Source of the DNA: Enterococcus sp. BWR-S5
Lineage (GTDB): Bacteria; Bacillota; Bacilli; Lactobacillales; Enterococcaceae
Assembly (NCBI RefSeq): GCF_016745255.1
Contig: NZ_JADOEQ010000001.1
Span: 434,001-498,000 of the forward strand
Direction of reading: 5' to 3'
DNA: 64,000 bases
A program made the translations under genes and the position numbers. The notes beneath the pieces are model-generated. The model was not told the DNA's origin and ran no database searches. It was given only the letters and a program-made list of their open reading frames with translations. This document shows positions 9,972-17,263 of the stretch, piece after piece (position 1 is the stretch's first letter; each line of letters begins with the position of its first letter).

Positions 9972-10151
9972 AAAATGTTATTTTATTTCTCCGTTAAGAT
10001 TGACCGATTAATAATTTTGAATCATGAATCCACTCAAATCCACCCCAAAAGAGAAATACAAAAGAGAGATAAAAGTGTGTTATAATCCTTTATGAAGCTA
10101 TCAATAGTAGCGTTTTTGTGATAGAAGGACTATATAATACGTTTAAAATGA

Positions 10152-10223
10152 CGCGCCCTGAGGGAATCGAACCCCCGTCTCAAGAACCGGAATCTTACGT
10201 GATATCCACTACACTAAGGGCGC
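10152..10223 (-). tRNA. tRNA-Arg (anticodon CCG)
   Basis: Read on the minus strand: acceptor GCGCCCT pairs with AGGGCGC, the D arm is GTGTAGTGGATATCAC, the anticodon loop TTCCGGT gives CCG, and the T arm holds GGTTCGATTCC. Length is 72 nt with no encoded CCA. An AT-rich TTGTTT-17 nt-TAAACT promoter-like pair lies just upstream on the minus strand. It sits antisense in the leader of rpoN. Confidence 0.95.
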
Positions 10224-10282
10224 AAGCACGAATACTAGTTTATCGGATATTACGAAAAAAAACAAGTGGGAGATTGAAATTT

Positions 10283-11608
10283 ATGAAATTTGAGCAGCAC
10301 TTGTCTCAGCAGCAAAAGCAAGTACAGAAACTTGCGATGACCCAGCAGCTTCAGCAGTCGATACAAGTACTGCAGTATAATGCGGAAGAGCTTCAGACCT
10401 TTATTGAAAACAAGGCACTGGAAAATCCGTTGATTGAGTTGCAGAACAATGTGAATGACTATACCTATTCAGGAAGTTCATCAGGACAGTATAACAATGA
10501 TAAAGAGTCCAATTTGATGAATCAAATTCCTGATAGCTCGCTTTCTCTGTTTGAATATATGATTGAACAAATCCATCTAAATTATCGCGATACATTTTTA
10601 CGAAAATTAGTTCTATTTTTAGCAGAGTTTATTGATCTGAACGGCTATTTGACCATTTCTTTGGAAAAAGCAGCTGAGCAGACAGGAGCTGACTCGGTTC
10701 AAATTTTGGATGCACTGGTGTTACTGCAGCAGCTTGATCCGGCAGGTGTTGGAGCAAGAGACCTAAAGGAATGCCTGCTGCTTCAAATCGAGCGAGATGA
10801 CTATTCTCCTGCTCTTGCCTATATCATTCTTGAGGAGGAGTTTGAGGCATTTGCAAATAAGAAATGGGCTGTAATTAGTAAAAAGTTTGATATTGCGTTA
10901 ACTGAGGTACAGGAGGTTTTTGACTACGTACAGACCCTGACACCTTCTCCCGGTAGTGTGTTTGGCTCAACTGCTGGTTTGTATGTCCGTCCGGATTTAA
11001 AAGTAAAAATCGTTGATGGTCATCCATTCGTTGTATCGAATAAAGAAGGAGCTCCAACGATTCGTTTTCAGCAAGCTTACTTTAGCAGAATGGAGAAAAC
11101 TGCTGATCCCGAAGTACAAGAGTATATTTCTGAAAAGAAGAAAGAGTTTGAGTGGCTGCAAAAGACAATTGTGCAACGTGGGGATACGATTTTGAGAGTA
11201 GGTACAGAAATTGTTGAACGGCAACAGGACTTCTTTTTGAAACCGGAACGTCCATTAAAGCCCATGACATTGAAAGAGATTGCCCAAACGCTGGATATTC
11301 ATGAATCTACAGTCAGTAGGAGCGTGAATGGAAAATATTTGGAAACAGAGTTTGGCTCATTTGAGCTTCGTTCCTTCTTTTCACAGGGCTTAGCCAGCTC
11401 TGATGATGGAGAAGACACTTCGGCAAATGATGTGAAGCGTCAAATTAAGCAATTGATTGAGCAAGAAGATAAGGCAAAACCAATCTCTGATCAAAAGCTA
11501 GTGGAGAAGCTAAAAGAAAACAATATAGAAATTGCACGTAGAACAGTGGCAAAATATCGAGAGGCACTAAATATTCCATCTTCTTCTAAACGGAAGAGAT
11601 ATGATTGA
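10283..11608 (+). CDS. rpoN: RNA polymerase sigma-54 factor
   Basis: Alternative sigma factor that directs polymerase to -24/-12 promoters under AAA+ activators; in enterococci these mainly drive mannose-class PTS operons. Residues 1-50 form the Gln-rich activator-interaction region (QQQKQVQKLAMTQQLQQSIQ). The core-binding domain follows, then a helix-turn-helix (TLKEIAQTLDIHESTVSRSVNGKY, about residues 329-352) and the C-terminal RpoN box ARRTVAKYREAL. The ATG at 10283 begins MKFEQHLSQQQ with GGGAG about 10 nt upstream. An apparent longer frame would run through tRNA-Arg and is not credible. Length 441 is normal. Confidence 0.96.
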   Translation: MKFEQHLSQQQKQVQKLAMTQQLQQSIQVLQYNAEELQTFIENKALENPLIELQNNVNDYTYSGSSSGQYNNDKESNLMNQIPDSSLSLFEYMIEQIHLNYRDTFLRKLVLFLAEFIDLNGYLTISLEKAAEQTGADSVQILDALVLLQQLDPAGVGARDLKECLLLQIERDDYSPALAYIILEEEFEAFANKKWAVISKKFDIALTEVQEVFDYVQTLTPSPGSVFGSTAGLYVRPDLKVKIVDGHPFVVSNKEGAPTIRFQQAYFSRMEKTADPEVQEYISEKKKEFEWLQKTIVQRGDTILRVGTEIVERQQDFFLKPERPLKPMTLKEIAQTLDIHESTVSRSVNGKYLETEFGSFELRSFFSQGLASSDDGEDTSANDVKRQIKQLIEQEDKAKPISDQKLVEKLKENNIEIARRTVAKYREALNIPSSSKRKRYD

Positions 11609-11696
11609 GAAATAGTAGGACTAATTAAAAATATTACTAACATTGCTATTATATTTCATTTGTGTTACGATTCTCTTATTAAAAGGAGGAGTTAAA

Positions 11697-12479
11697 ATGA
11701 AAAAGTTAGTAGTGTTGGGTACTGGATTAGTATTATGTGGAGTGATTAGCGAAAGCAGTTCTGTATTTGCAGAAGAAATGCCGGCGAGTTCTGTCGCCCC
11801 TACTGAGACTATCTTGGAAGAAAGTACAACTGCTGCAGAAGAAACTGATTTAAGTGAGGAACCGGTAGAAGAGGAAGCAAAGGTAGAAAGCCTAAGAGAC
11901 ACATTGTTGAGTCTTGGGGGTGTTTCTAAGGAGTTGCTTGATACTCTTTCGGATGGTCAAATTCAAGAAGTCAATGATATAGCGGTGAGCTTTGGAGCAC
12001 AAGATATCAGTCTGCTTGAGAAGCTTCTCGTAAAAATTTATGGTGCAAACCCAATTTCAGAAGAAGCATATTCAATCAATTACAGTAACCTGTATTTGGA
12101 CGGCTTAAAAACCTATACTTCACAAATAAGAAGTACGCTTATTCATATTTTTGATTTGGATGCTCAATTGGTTAATTCAGTGACTGATGAAGAAATGGCT
12201 GAGATTATTGATACATTGGAGGATACACCAGGCACTCTATACATTGTTACTATTGCCAATAAAATCAGCAGTGGTGGTTATGGTCTAACAAGTGACGATA
12301 GCTCAGCTAAGGAATCTACAGATAGCACAACAGCTTCATCTGAGCAAGATAAAAAAGACACGAGTGAAAAAAAGAAGGGCTTTCCAATGACTGGCGAGCG
12401 TTCATCCGGCTTTTTGCTTGTTGCAGGTCTGATGGCAACACTTGCAGGAGTAGGAATTTTGTTTAAGAAATTTTACTAA
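11697..12479 (+). CDS. Cell-wall-anchored protein with FPMTG sorting signal
   Basis: A 260-residue secreted protein. The signal peptide is MKKLVVLGTGLVLCGVIS to about residue 27 (VFAEE). A Glu/Thr-rich acidic stretch (about 28-65) is followed by a helical region without recognised domain (about 65-195), a Ser/Thr/Lys-rich spacer, and FPMTG at about residue 229 followed by a hydrophobic helix and the tail KKFY. FPxTG is an accepted sortase A variant in enterococci. The start is fixed by AAAAGGAGGAG. It is the last chromosomal gene before the integrated element. Function is unknown; a surface role follows from the anchor. Confidence 0.87.
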   Translation: MKKLVVLGTGLVLCGVISESSSVFAEEMPASSVAPTETILEESTTAAEETDLSEEPVEEEAKVESLRDTLLSLGGVSKELLDTLSDGQIQEVNDIAVSFGAQDISLLEKLLVKIYGANPISEEAYSINYSNLYLDGLKTYTSQIRSTLIHIFDLDAQLVNSVTDEEMAEIIDTLEDTPGTLYIVTIANKISSGGYGLTSDDSSAKESTDSTTASSEQDKKDTSEKKKGFPMTGERSSGFLLVAGLMATLAGVGILFKKFY

Positions 12480-12509
12480 AATAGCTGCTAAATAAAAAGA
12501 GCCTTGAAA

Positions 12510-12562
12510 TGGAACAGCCCCTCAGCATTAGACCAAAAATCTAACGTTGAGGGGCTGTTCCA
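12510..12562 (+). terminator. Long perfect hairpin after the FPMTG gene
   Basis: TGGAACAGCCCCTCA pairs with TGAGGGGCTGTTCCA and the stem continues through CATTAGA/TCTAACG, giving over 20 bp. No strong T tract follows on the plus strand; a T-rich run lies on the minus-strand side. It probably terminates or protects the transcript. Confidence 0.6.
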
Positions 12563-12589
12563 TATACCAAGATTCCATTGTGTCCTATA

Positions 12590-12600
12590 AGCCACCTGCC
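12590..12600. repeat. Left attachment-site copy (attL core)
   Basis: AGCCACCTGCC is identical to the last 11 bases of the tRNA-Thr gene at 24057-24067, in the same orientation. It is the displaced chromosomal copy after integration. Confidence 0.82.
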
Positions 12601-12630
12601 AACTATAATTTTACAAATCAACGTTAATAT

Positions 12631-12669
12631 AAAAAGACAATCCTTATAATACAGGTATTGTCTTTTTTT
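12631..12669 (+). terminator. Bidirectional terminator at the left end of the element
   Basis: AAAAAGACAAT (12631-12641) pairs with ATTGTCTTTTT (12657-12667), with T tracts on either strand. It separates element transcription from the flanking chromosome. Confidence 0.8.
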
Positions 12670-12692
12670 GATTGAGCAAGTTTTTAAAATCA

Positions 12693-12712
12693 GTCTGGAC
12701 AAAATCTGGACA
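12693..12712 (+). repeat. Left integrase arm-site repeat
   Basis: Two TCTGGACA units at 12694 and 12705 lie in a 20-bp segment repeated exactly at 23991-24010 in the same orientation. Paired octamers near both ends are typical of arm-type binding sites for Tn916-like integrases. Confidence 0.6.
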
Positions 12713-12771
12713 CATATTATCTTCCCACCACAAAATCAAAAGAGTGAACTGTTGGATCAAAAAATGTTAGA

Positions 12772-13278
12772 TTACGATTCAGAGCGTTTTTTAGAAATCA
12801 TTTTTAATCTCAGATTTTCAAATTCAGCGTTATTTTCGTTATCTACAGAAATATTATCCGCTACAAAAATGCCTTTTTCAGCTATTTCTTTATCATCATA
12901 TTTTTCATTTTGAAGTAGTTGATACATGAATTTGACTGTGGATTCAATATCTTCTTTATCTAAAATACCTAAAAAAAGTAGGGCTTGAAATTCTTGCCAG
13001 CTATTCACAGTATATTCAAGAGGTTCTATGTTTTTTATAAAAGTATCTGCATCTTGAAAAGGCGATTCAATATAATCGCTGGGTTTACTTGTCAATCCCA
13101 TAAGATATGGAACGCTAACATTAAAATAATCGGCTAATTCTTGCCAGATTTGTTCATTTCTAGGAACGCTACTGCCATTTTCATAGTTTGTAAGCATGCT
13201 TTGTGAAATGTTAAATTTTTCTCCCAACTCTTTTACTGTTGCACCTCTAGCTTTTCTCAACTCTTTTATACGATTCAT
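12772..13278 (-). CDS. cI-like XRE-family transcriptional repressor
   Basis: A 168-residue protein with an N-terminal helix-turn-helix (IKELRKARGATVKELGEKF, then NISQSMLTNYENG, about residues 4-40) and a C-terminal region of unclear fold without a visible Ser-Lys peptidase site. By position it is the master repressor of the element, transcribed leftward and divergent from the rightward operon. ATG 13278 is chosen because GGAGG lies 8 nt upstream; the longer TTG form would include the Shine-Dalgarno itself. It presumably binds the three palindromes at 13353-13426 and so keeps the element quiescent (inference). Confidence 0.86.
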   Translation of the reverse strand: MNRIKELRKARGATVKELGEKFNISQSMLTNYENGSSVPRNEQIWQELADYFNVSVPYLMGLTSKPSDYIESPFQDADTFIKNIEPLEYTVNSWQEFQALLFLGILDKEDIESTVKFMYQLLQNEKYDDKEIAEKGIFVADNISVDNENNAEFENLRLKMISKKRSES

Positions 13279-13316
13279 TATTGTTACCTCCAAAAATTAT
13301 TAATACAACTGGCTTT

Positions 13317-13345
13317 ATTATAAGCTCTTTTTTTAGTTTTTTCAA
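13317..13345 (-). promoter_or_regulatory. Leftward promoter of the repressor gene
   Basis: On the minus strand TTGAAA and TATAAT are separated by exactly 17 nt, ending 39 nt before the repressor ATG. Confidence 0.8.
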
Positions 13346-13352
13346 TTCTTTT

Positions 13353-13426
13353 ATCTGATATTACGATTTAGCGCTTGACATTCTTTAAATCTGATATTAA
13401 GATATTGTTATATCTGATATTCAGAT
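13353..13426. promoter_or_regulatory. Three repressor operators between divergent genes
   Basis: ATCTGATATTACGAT (13353-13367), ATCTGATATTAAGAT (13389-13403) and ATCTGATATTCAGAT (13412-13426) share the half site ATCTGA. The third is a perfect palindrome (ATCTGA-3-TCAGAT). The middle copy covers the -10 of the rightward promoter, as expected of a repressor site. Confidence 0.75.
13375..13403 (+). promoter_or_regulatory. Rightward early promoter of the element
   Basis: TTGACA (13375-13380), 17-nt spacer, TAAGAT (13398-13403). The -10 lies inside operator 2. It drives the DUF771 gene and the following small genes. Confidence 0.78.
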
Positions 13427-13444
13427 TTAGAAGGAGGTGAAAAC

Positions 13445-13774
13445 ATGAAACAGAATCTTGAAATATTAGCTCAGATTGTTGTACCTGAAAAATTTGTGAT
13501 TCTTGAAAGAGAAGAATATGAGAATCTAAAAGAGTTTGAGAGCGTTGGTCGTTGGTGGACACTGGAAGATGTATTGAAACATATTTCTATGTCTCGAAAA
13601 TGGCTAGCTGATAATATCCTCAATAATCCAAAATTCAAAACTGAATTGGACGTAAATTCAGGAGGATTTGTCAAATATCCTATCGCACAAGGAGGGAAGT
13701 ACTTATTTTTGAGAAGTAGAACAATGCAATGGCTCGAAGAAAATTTCTCAGAAATCATGAAGGAAATTGCATAA
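13445..13774 (+). CDS. DUF771-family protein, probable DNA-binding/excisionase-like
   Basis: A 109-residue protein with the pattern of DUF771 phage and mobile-element proteins: WWTLEDVLKHISMSRKWLADNIL, then GGFVKYPIAQGGKYLFLRS and a terminal WLEENFSEIMKEI. The fold suggests a winged helix. As the first gene of the rightward operon beside the repressor, it is in the position of an early regulator or excisionase (inference). ATG 13445 follows AAGGAGG. It is followed by hairpins that may limit readthrough. Confidence 0.72.
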   Translation: MKQNLEILAQIVVPEKFVILEREEYENLKEFESVGRWWTLEDVLKHISMSRKWLADNILNNPKFKTELDVNSGGFVKYPIAQGGKYLFLRSRTMQWLEENFSEIMKEIA

Positions 13775-13826
13775 AAAAAGACCAACCAAACAAAAGTTCA
13801 GCTAGTCTTATGCAGACGTCCAAGAA

Positions 13827-13845
13827 TGCTACTTTATTGTAGCAT
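13827..13845 (+). terminator. Weak hairpin after the DUF771 gene
   Basis: ATGCTAC (13827-13833) pairs with GTAGCAT (13839-13845), followed by AGTTTT. It may attenuate transcription into the small genes downstream. Confidence 0.45.
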
Positions 13846-13888
13846 AGTTTTGCATGAGACTCCTAAAAAAATGTCAGGAGGAAAAAAT

Positions 13889-14053
13889 ATGTCTACACCA
13901 ACTACTGAAAACGTTTCTGAACAACGCGCATCGCTAGATATCTACCGTGGGGTAATACATTCTCTAGTTGATCGTTTAGAGGAATTGACTTCTTTAGAAG
14001 AACTCAGTGAGATAGCCTGTTTCTATCTTAGGAAAGAGGTTGGCGAAATATGA
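13889..14053 (+). CDS. Small hypothetical element protein (54 aa)
   Basis: Starts MSTPTTENVSEQ at ATG 13889, with AGGAGG 9 nt upstream; a longer upstream reading lacks a ribosome-binding site. The C-terminal 30 residues are amphipathic (YRGVIHSLVDRLEELTSLEE). It overlaps the next gene by 4 nt (ATGA), so the two are translationally coupled. No domain recognised. Confidence 0.62.
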   Translation: MSTPTTENVSEQRASLDIYRGVIHSLVDRLEELTSLEELSEIACFYLRKEVGEI

Positions 14054-14259
14054 CCGAAAAATCTAGAGAGCATTCAAATACTATTGAACAAAATGAGGGA
14101 TTGACTGAGCATGGCGTACTTTCGCTAAAAACAGGAAAAGAGCAGGTATCAAAGGAAAACTTAAAAAAGAGCATTTCTATTGTAGTTAATCTAATAGAAG
14201 ACACAAAAGTTCTGGAATTTTTAGATAAATTTGCTCGTCATTGTTATCTCAATGAATGA
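14050..14259 (+). CDS. Small hypothetical element protein (69 aa)
   Basis: Charged 69-residue protein, coupled through an ATGA overlap to the preceding gene. The C-terminal half (ISIVVNLIEDTKVLEFLDKF) resembles in character the helix at the end of its neighbour, hinting that the two interact. No recognised domain or membrane segment. Confidence 0.6.
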   Translation: MTEKSREHSNTIEQNEGLTEHGVLSLKTGKEQVSKENLKKSISIVVNLIEDTKVLEFLDKFARHCYLNE

Positions 14260-14295
14260 GTTTTCGCTCTCATAAACAAGAAAGAGGTAAAAAAA

Positions 14296-14556
14296 ATGAA
14301 ACAATCAAAAAGCAACAACATGGGTACATGGGGGCTTGGCATCCTAGTGATTGTATTTCTATATGCATTAGGGAGTGTGTTTACGGTACTCAAAATAGGC
14401 TTATTACTTACGTTTAATCTGCTGATAGTGGTATCAACCGTAATCTTACCATTTGTGGTTGGAAAGCTCACAAAGGCAATCTGTCGTCTGTCAGCGCCAA
14501 TCATTCAGAAATCAAAAATGAAGCTACAAAAGAAAATGACAAAGGAGGACAAGTAA
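14296..14556 (+). CDS. Small membrane protein of the element (86 aa)
   Basis: Two hydrophobic segments, about residues 11-33 (LGILVIVFLYALGSVFTVL) and 35-58 (IGLLLTFNLLIVVSTVILPF), with a basic C-terminal tail (KSKMKLQKKMTK). The start follows AAAGAGG. It overlaps the next gene by one base (TAATG). Role unknown; small two-span proteins are common in mobilizable and conjugative elements. Confidence 0.66.
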   Translation: MKQSKSNNMGTWGLGILVIVFLYALGSVFTVLKIGLLLTFNLLIVVSTVILPFVVGKLTKAICRLSAPIIQKSKMKLQKKMTKEDK

Positions 14557-14798
14557 TGAAAGACGATATTTGTACAGTTGGTCATCGGGATTTGGGAAAT
14601 CCAAAAAATGATTTCTCGGTGGCGGTCGTTGGTCATAGTGATATGGCTAGTAACAACGATCTAGTGATTCGAGCAGCAATTTTATTGATTCGGACATGTG
14701 ACGTCAAACATTTTGAAGAAAAAAAGGATTTCGACACCTTTATAGCACTCACTGAGAAGTTAACAGAAGCAACAGAAACGTTTTGTATGGGCGGCTAA
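14556..14798 (+). CDS. Small hypothetical element protein (80 aa)
   Basis: Begins MKDDICTVGHRDLG, overlapping the preceding stop by one base and abutting the next ATG, so it lies within a tight operon. The second half is helical (LVIRAAILLIRTCDVKHFEEKKD). No recognised domain. Confidence 0.6.
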   Translation: MKDDICTVGHRDLGNPKNDFSVAVVGHSDMASNNDLVIRAAILLIRTCDVKHFEEKKDFDTFIALTEKLTEATETFCMGG

Positions 14799-15230
14799 AT
14801 GAATTATCAGGAATTAGCGACAACATTAAACCGACCACTCTCTACAGTTCGGAAATGGCGTGCAGATATCGCCAAAATAAGAGGGTATGACTTCGAACAA
14901 ATGAAAGTGTGGACTGGAAGAGGGCGGAAATGTCGCATTGCCTATTACTTCTCTTTGGAACAGGTAGAAAAATTCAAAGAATTGAATAAGCTGCTTCAAT
15001 CAGGAGAAGGAAAAGAACAAGCGATCACTCAGGTTTTTGGAAGCAAGGAACAGGAAGAGAAAACCCTTGAAGAAAAAATGAGTACCCTCGCAAAAGTTCT
15101 TCAATCTCAACTAAAGAAGAATGAGGAAATGGAAAAACAACTTATAGCACTGACAAGAAAAAACAATGATTTAACTGACCGAGTGGAAGCCCTCGAAAAC
15201 AAAGGCTTAAAAAGTATATTTAAAAAATAG
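14799..15230 (+). CDS. MerR-like helix-turn-helix protein with coiled-coil tail
   Basis: A 143-residue protein. Residues 1-60 look like a MerR-type DNA-binding head (YQELATTLNRPLSTVRKWRADI, then the wing region with AYYFSLEQVEKFKEL). Residues 75-135 are a charged coiled coil (KTLEEKMSTLAKVLQSQLKKNEEMEKQL). The arrangement resembles plasmid- and element-borne proteins of the RacA/DUF3967 kind that bind DNA and oligomerise. It begins directly after the upstream stop. A role in copy control, segregation or regulation of the nearby origin is possible but unproven. Confidence 0.65.
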   Translation: MNYQELATTLNRPLSTVRKWRADIAKIRGYDFEQMKVWTGRGRKCRIAYYFSLEQVEKFKELNKLLQSGEGKEQAITQVFGSKEQEEKTLEEKMSTLAKVLQSQLKKNEEMEKQLIALTRKNNDLTDRVEALENKGLKSIFKK

Positions 15231-15244
15231 GAGGAACAACAAAC

Positions 15245-15598
15245 ATGGCTATTAAAACAACGGATTTAGAATTGAAGAATTGGAAAGATGAAAAAAATCA
15301 ATATCAGGTAACACAAGTCAAGGAATGGACAGACTTTAACAACAATTCGGCACACTTAGGCTGGCAGTATGAAATTGTCTTACCAAACCTACGGTTTGAA
15401 AAAGTATTCATCAAGGTAGAAAGTGTTGAGCCAATCTTTACCAATGCTGAGGTAATTGCTGCTGGAACAAAACTTGTTACATTTGAGAATTTGGATGTTG
15501 GTTTCTATGCACGTTCAAATAAAGGAAATGAGTTTGTGGAGATGTTACTGACAGGAAAAGCAGAAGAAATCAAGTTAGTTCCACCTAAAGCAAAATAG
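15245..15598 (+). CDS. Hypothetical beta-rich element protein (117 aa)
   Basis: Soluble 117-residue protein starting MAIKTTDLELKNW after AGGAGG. Alternating hydrophobic pattern (WQYEIVLPNLRFEKVFIKVESVEPIF) suggests beta strands. Position immediately before a folded non-coding block and the Rep gene recalls the small DUF961-type genes ahead of relaxases in Tn916-like elements, but I do not see convincing sequence similarity. Function unknown. Confidence 0.62.
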   Translation: MAIKTTDLELKNWKDEKNQYQVTQVKEWTDFNNNSAHLGWQYEIVLPNLRFEKVFIKVESVEPIFTNAEVIAAGTKLVTFENLDVGFYARSNKGNEFVEMLLTGKAEEIKLVPPKAK

Positions 15599-15602
15599 GC
15601 GA

Positions 15603-15729
15603 AAAAAGAGCAAGTGTTCTAGTGGGTGGTTGGCGGTCTGAGGGTGTGGGCGGTGCCCTGTGGCATTAAGCCCGCACCTTCAGAAACCTGTTAGCCTAAC
15701 GACCACGAATAAGAATGCTTGCTCTTTTT
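15603..15729 (+). other. Highly folded non-coding block upstream of rep (candidate origin or RNA)
   Basis: The outer stem AAAAAGAGCAAG (15603-15614) with CTTGCTCTTTTT (15718-15729) closes a domain with GTGGT/ACCAC (15626-15630/15702-15706). Inside is a 15-bp arm TCTGAGGGTGTGGGC (15637-15651) with GCCCGCACCTTCAGA (15670-15684), allowing G-U pairs. The final T run could act as a terminator for the upstream operon. The architecture also suits a single-strand origin, an oriT or a stable RNA. Confidence 0.6.
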
Positions 15730-15782
15730 GTTGAAATTAAAGATTGTGAAAAAAGGGAAACACAAGTTGTTTTCTATATTGC

Positions 15783-15910
15783 TTGTGCCATGTGCCAAAA
15801 TGAGATGTGACTGCAACGCAGTCCTTAAACTCCGTCTGGGACTGCGTTTAGCACAAGAAAATTAAAAGAAAAAAATTGGCACATTTTGGCACAGGGGTAA
15901 AGTTTGTGCC
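15783..15910. promoter_or_regulatory. Iteron-like repeats and hairpin ahead of rep
   Basis: Five copies of TGTGCCA or its complement TGGCACA occur at about 15784, 15791, 15877, 15887 and 15904. TGTGCCAAAATG (15791-15802) and CATTTTGGCACA (15882-15893) form a perfect 12-bp inverted repeat. Between them AACGCAGTCC (15815-15824) pairs with GGACTGCGTT (15839-15848). The set runs up to the rep ribosome-binding site, as expected for Rep binding at a replication or transfer origin, with possible autoregulation. Confidence 0.6.
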
Positions 15911-15938
15911 AAAAAAACACGAAAAAGGGGAGGAGATT

Positions 15939-17258
15939 GTGAAAAATAAAAAAGAAGAGAAGGAGAAAAAATATAGAAGTTGGGCTGTGCAATTATCCTA
16001 TTATTATGAAACTCATGATAACGAGGGAAGAAAGAAATCTGACATAACAGAAACAGAATGGAAAGCCAGTATCAGACGGCGAATAGAAAAAATGATTTCT
16101 GATAAAGATTGTGCTGCTTATTGTTTTCATGATAAAGACACACTATCCGACGGTATGCCTAAAGGGTTACATTGCCATATATTATTGATGTTTGCTAATG
16201 CAAGATATCAAAGAGCCATAATGAAAGCTCTGAGTATCACACGTGAGGAGAATTGCGAGCCTGTACGAGCTAAAAGCTCTGTAGCAAGGTATTTAACCCA
16301 TAGAACCAGTCAAGCAATGGACGACGGTAAATATCCCTATAATGCAGATGAAGTCATTTGTATCAATTGTGAGTATCGAGAGCTGATAAAGCAAACAAGT
16401 GAGAAAAAACAGGAATTAATAGATATTGACGAATTCATCGGAGAATGTTCACAAGATATTCGAGCGGGTAAATATTGGGAAGACGTTCGGGACCTCTTGA
16501 AACAAAATTTTGGTATTTCAAAAGGGGAAAAGCTCTGGAAAAAATACCGTAAAGACTTTGAAATTGATTTTCATGAGTATTTGTCAATCAAAGCGAGGGA
16601 ATATTCCAAATATGGGCGACCGTTAGTCACAATATTTATTACTGCGAATGAAAGTGGTGTAGGTAAATCCCAACTGGCAAAGGCGATTTCTTATCATATT
16701 ACAGACCGAGTTCACTTTGTACCCGCTAAAGGAAAAGGGAAAACATTTGATTTTGCTGGACTATATAAAGGCGAGCTTGTCTCAGTATTTAACGAGGTAG
16801 GCGGTTCAGAGTTTGGGAATAAAGCATTTAACGAAATCTTTGACCCATACCAGTATTCAGCAATTAATTCACGTGGAAAGGATAAGCACTGGTTAGCCTT
16901 GTATGCGATATTGACGACAACGGAAAGTCGGGAACAATTTATTATGAATGCCATGCCCTGTATTGATGAACGGTATCAAAATAGAGCCTTGAAACGGCAA
17001 GAAATTAACCGACGTTTGCCCTATGAAATCATCTGTACAGGGCTAGGAGACAACAAGGCACAATATGAGCTAAGAAAACTCTGTGATGAAAAGACAATGG
17101 AAACAGTCGGTACAGTGTATTGTAATGATGTTCGAGATATGGAAAAAATGACAAAAACAGCTCTGAATGCATTAATCATGCTAGGACTGAAAGAAAACGA
17201 TCAAACAGAAGAGGATTATGATTTCCTCGAAGAAAAAATAACTTATACGGAGGATTAA
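15939..17258 (+). CDS. Rep protein: HUH endonuclease (Rep_2-like) fused to superfamily 3-type helicase
   Basis: A 439-residue rolling-circle initiator. The HUH motif is GLHCHILLMF (His78, His80), with the nicking tyrosine likely Tyr118 in SVARYLTHRTSQ. A helicase P-loop ANESGVGKS lies near residues 237-244, followed by FNEVGGSEF (Walker B region) and LTTTESREQF. This PF01719 plus PF00910-like layout has been proposed as a non-canonical relaxase in streptococcal mobilizable elements, and is otherwise seen in CRESS-type Rep proteins. GTG 15939 is taken as start because GGGGAGGAG precedes it by about 5 nt. The longer frame from 15876 would run through the iterons. Confidence 0.85.
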   Translation: MKNKKEEKEKKYRSWAVQLSYYYETHDNEGRKKSDITETEWKASIRRRIEKMISDKDCAAYCFHDKDTLSDGMPKGLHCHILLMFANARYQRAIMKALSITREENCEPVRAKSSVARYLTHRTSQAMDDGKYPYNADEVICINCEYRELIKQTSEKKQELIDIDEFIGECSQDIRAGKYWEDVRDLLKQNFGISKGEKLWKKYRKDFEIDFHEYLSIKAREYSKYGRPLVTIFITANESGVGKSQLAKAISYHITDRVHFVPAKGKGKTFDFAGLYKGELVSVFNEVGGSEFGNKAFNEIFDPYQYSAINSRGKDKHWLALYAILTTTESREQFIMNAMPCIDERYQNRALKRQEINRRLPYEIICTGLGDNKAQYELRKLCDEKTMETVGTVYCNDVRDMEKMTKTALNALIMLGLKENDQTEEDYDFLEEKITYTED

Positions 17259-17263
17259 GAATA

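Noticed and set aside
10118-10282. N-terminal extension of the rpoN reading frame
   Set aside because: It runs antisense through tRNA-Arg and has no ribosome-binding site; the conserved sigma-54 start is at 10283.
15877-15893. Sigma-54 -24/-12 promoter (TGGCACATTTTGGCA)
   Set aside because: Spacing and the -12 element do not fit, and the sequence is part of the iteron repeats.
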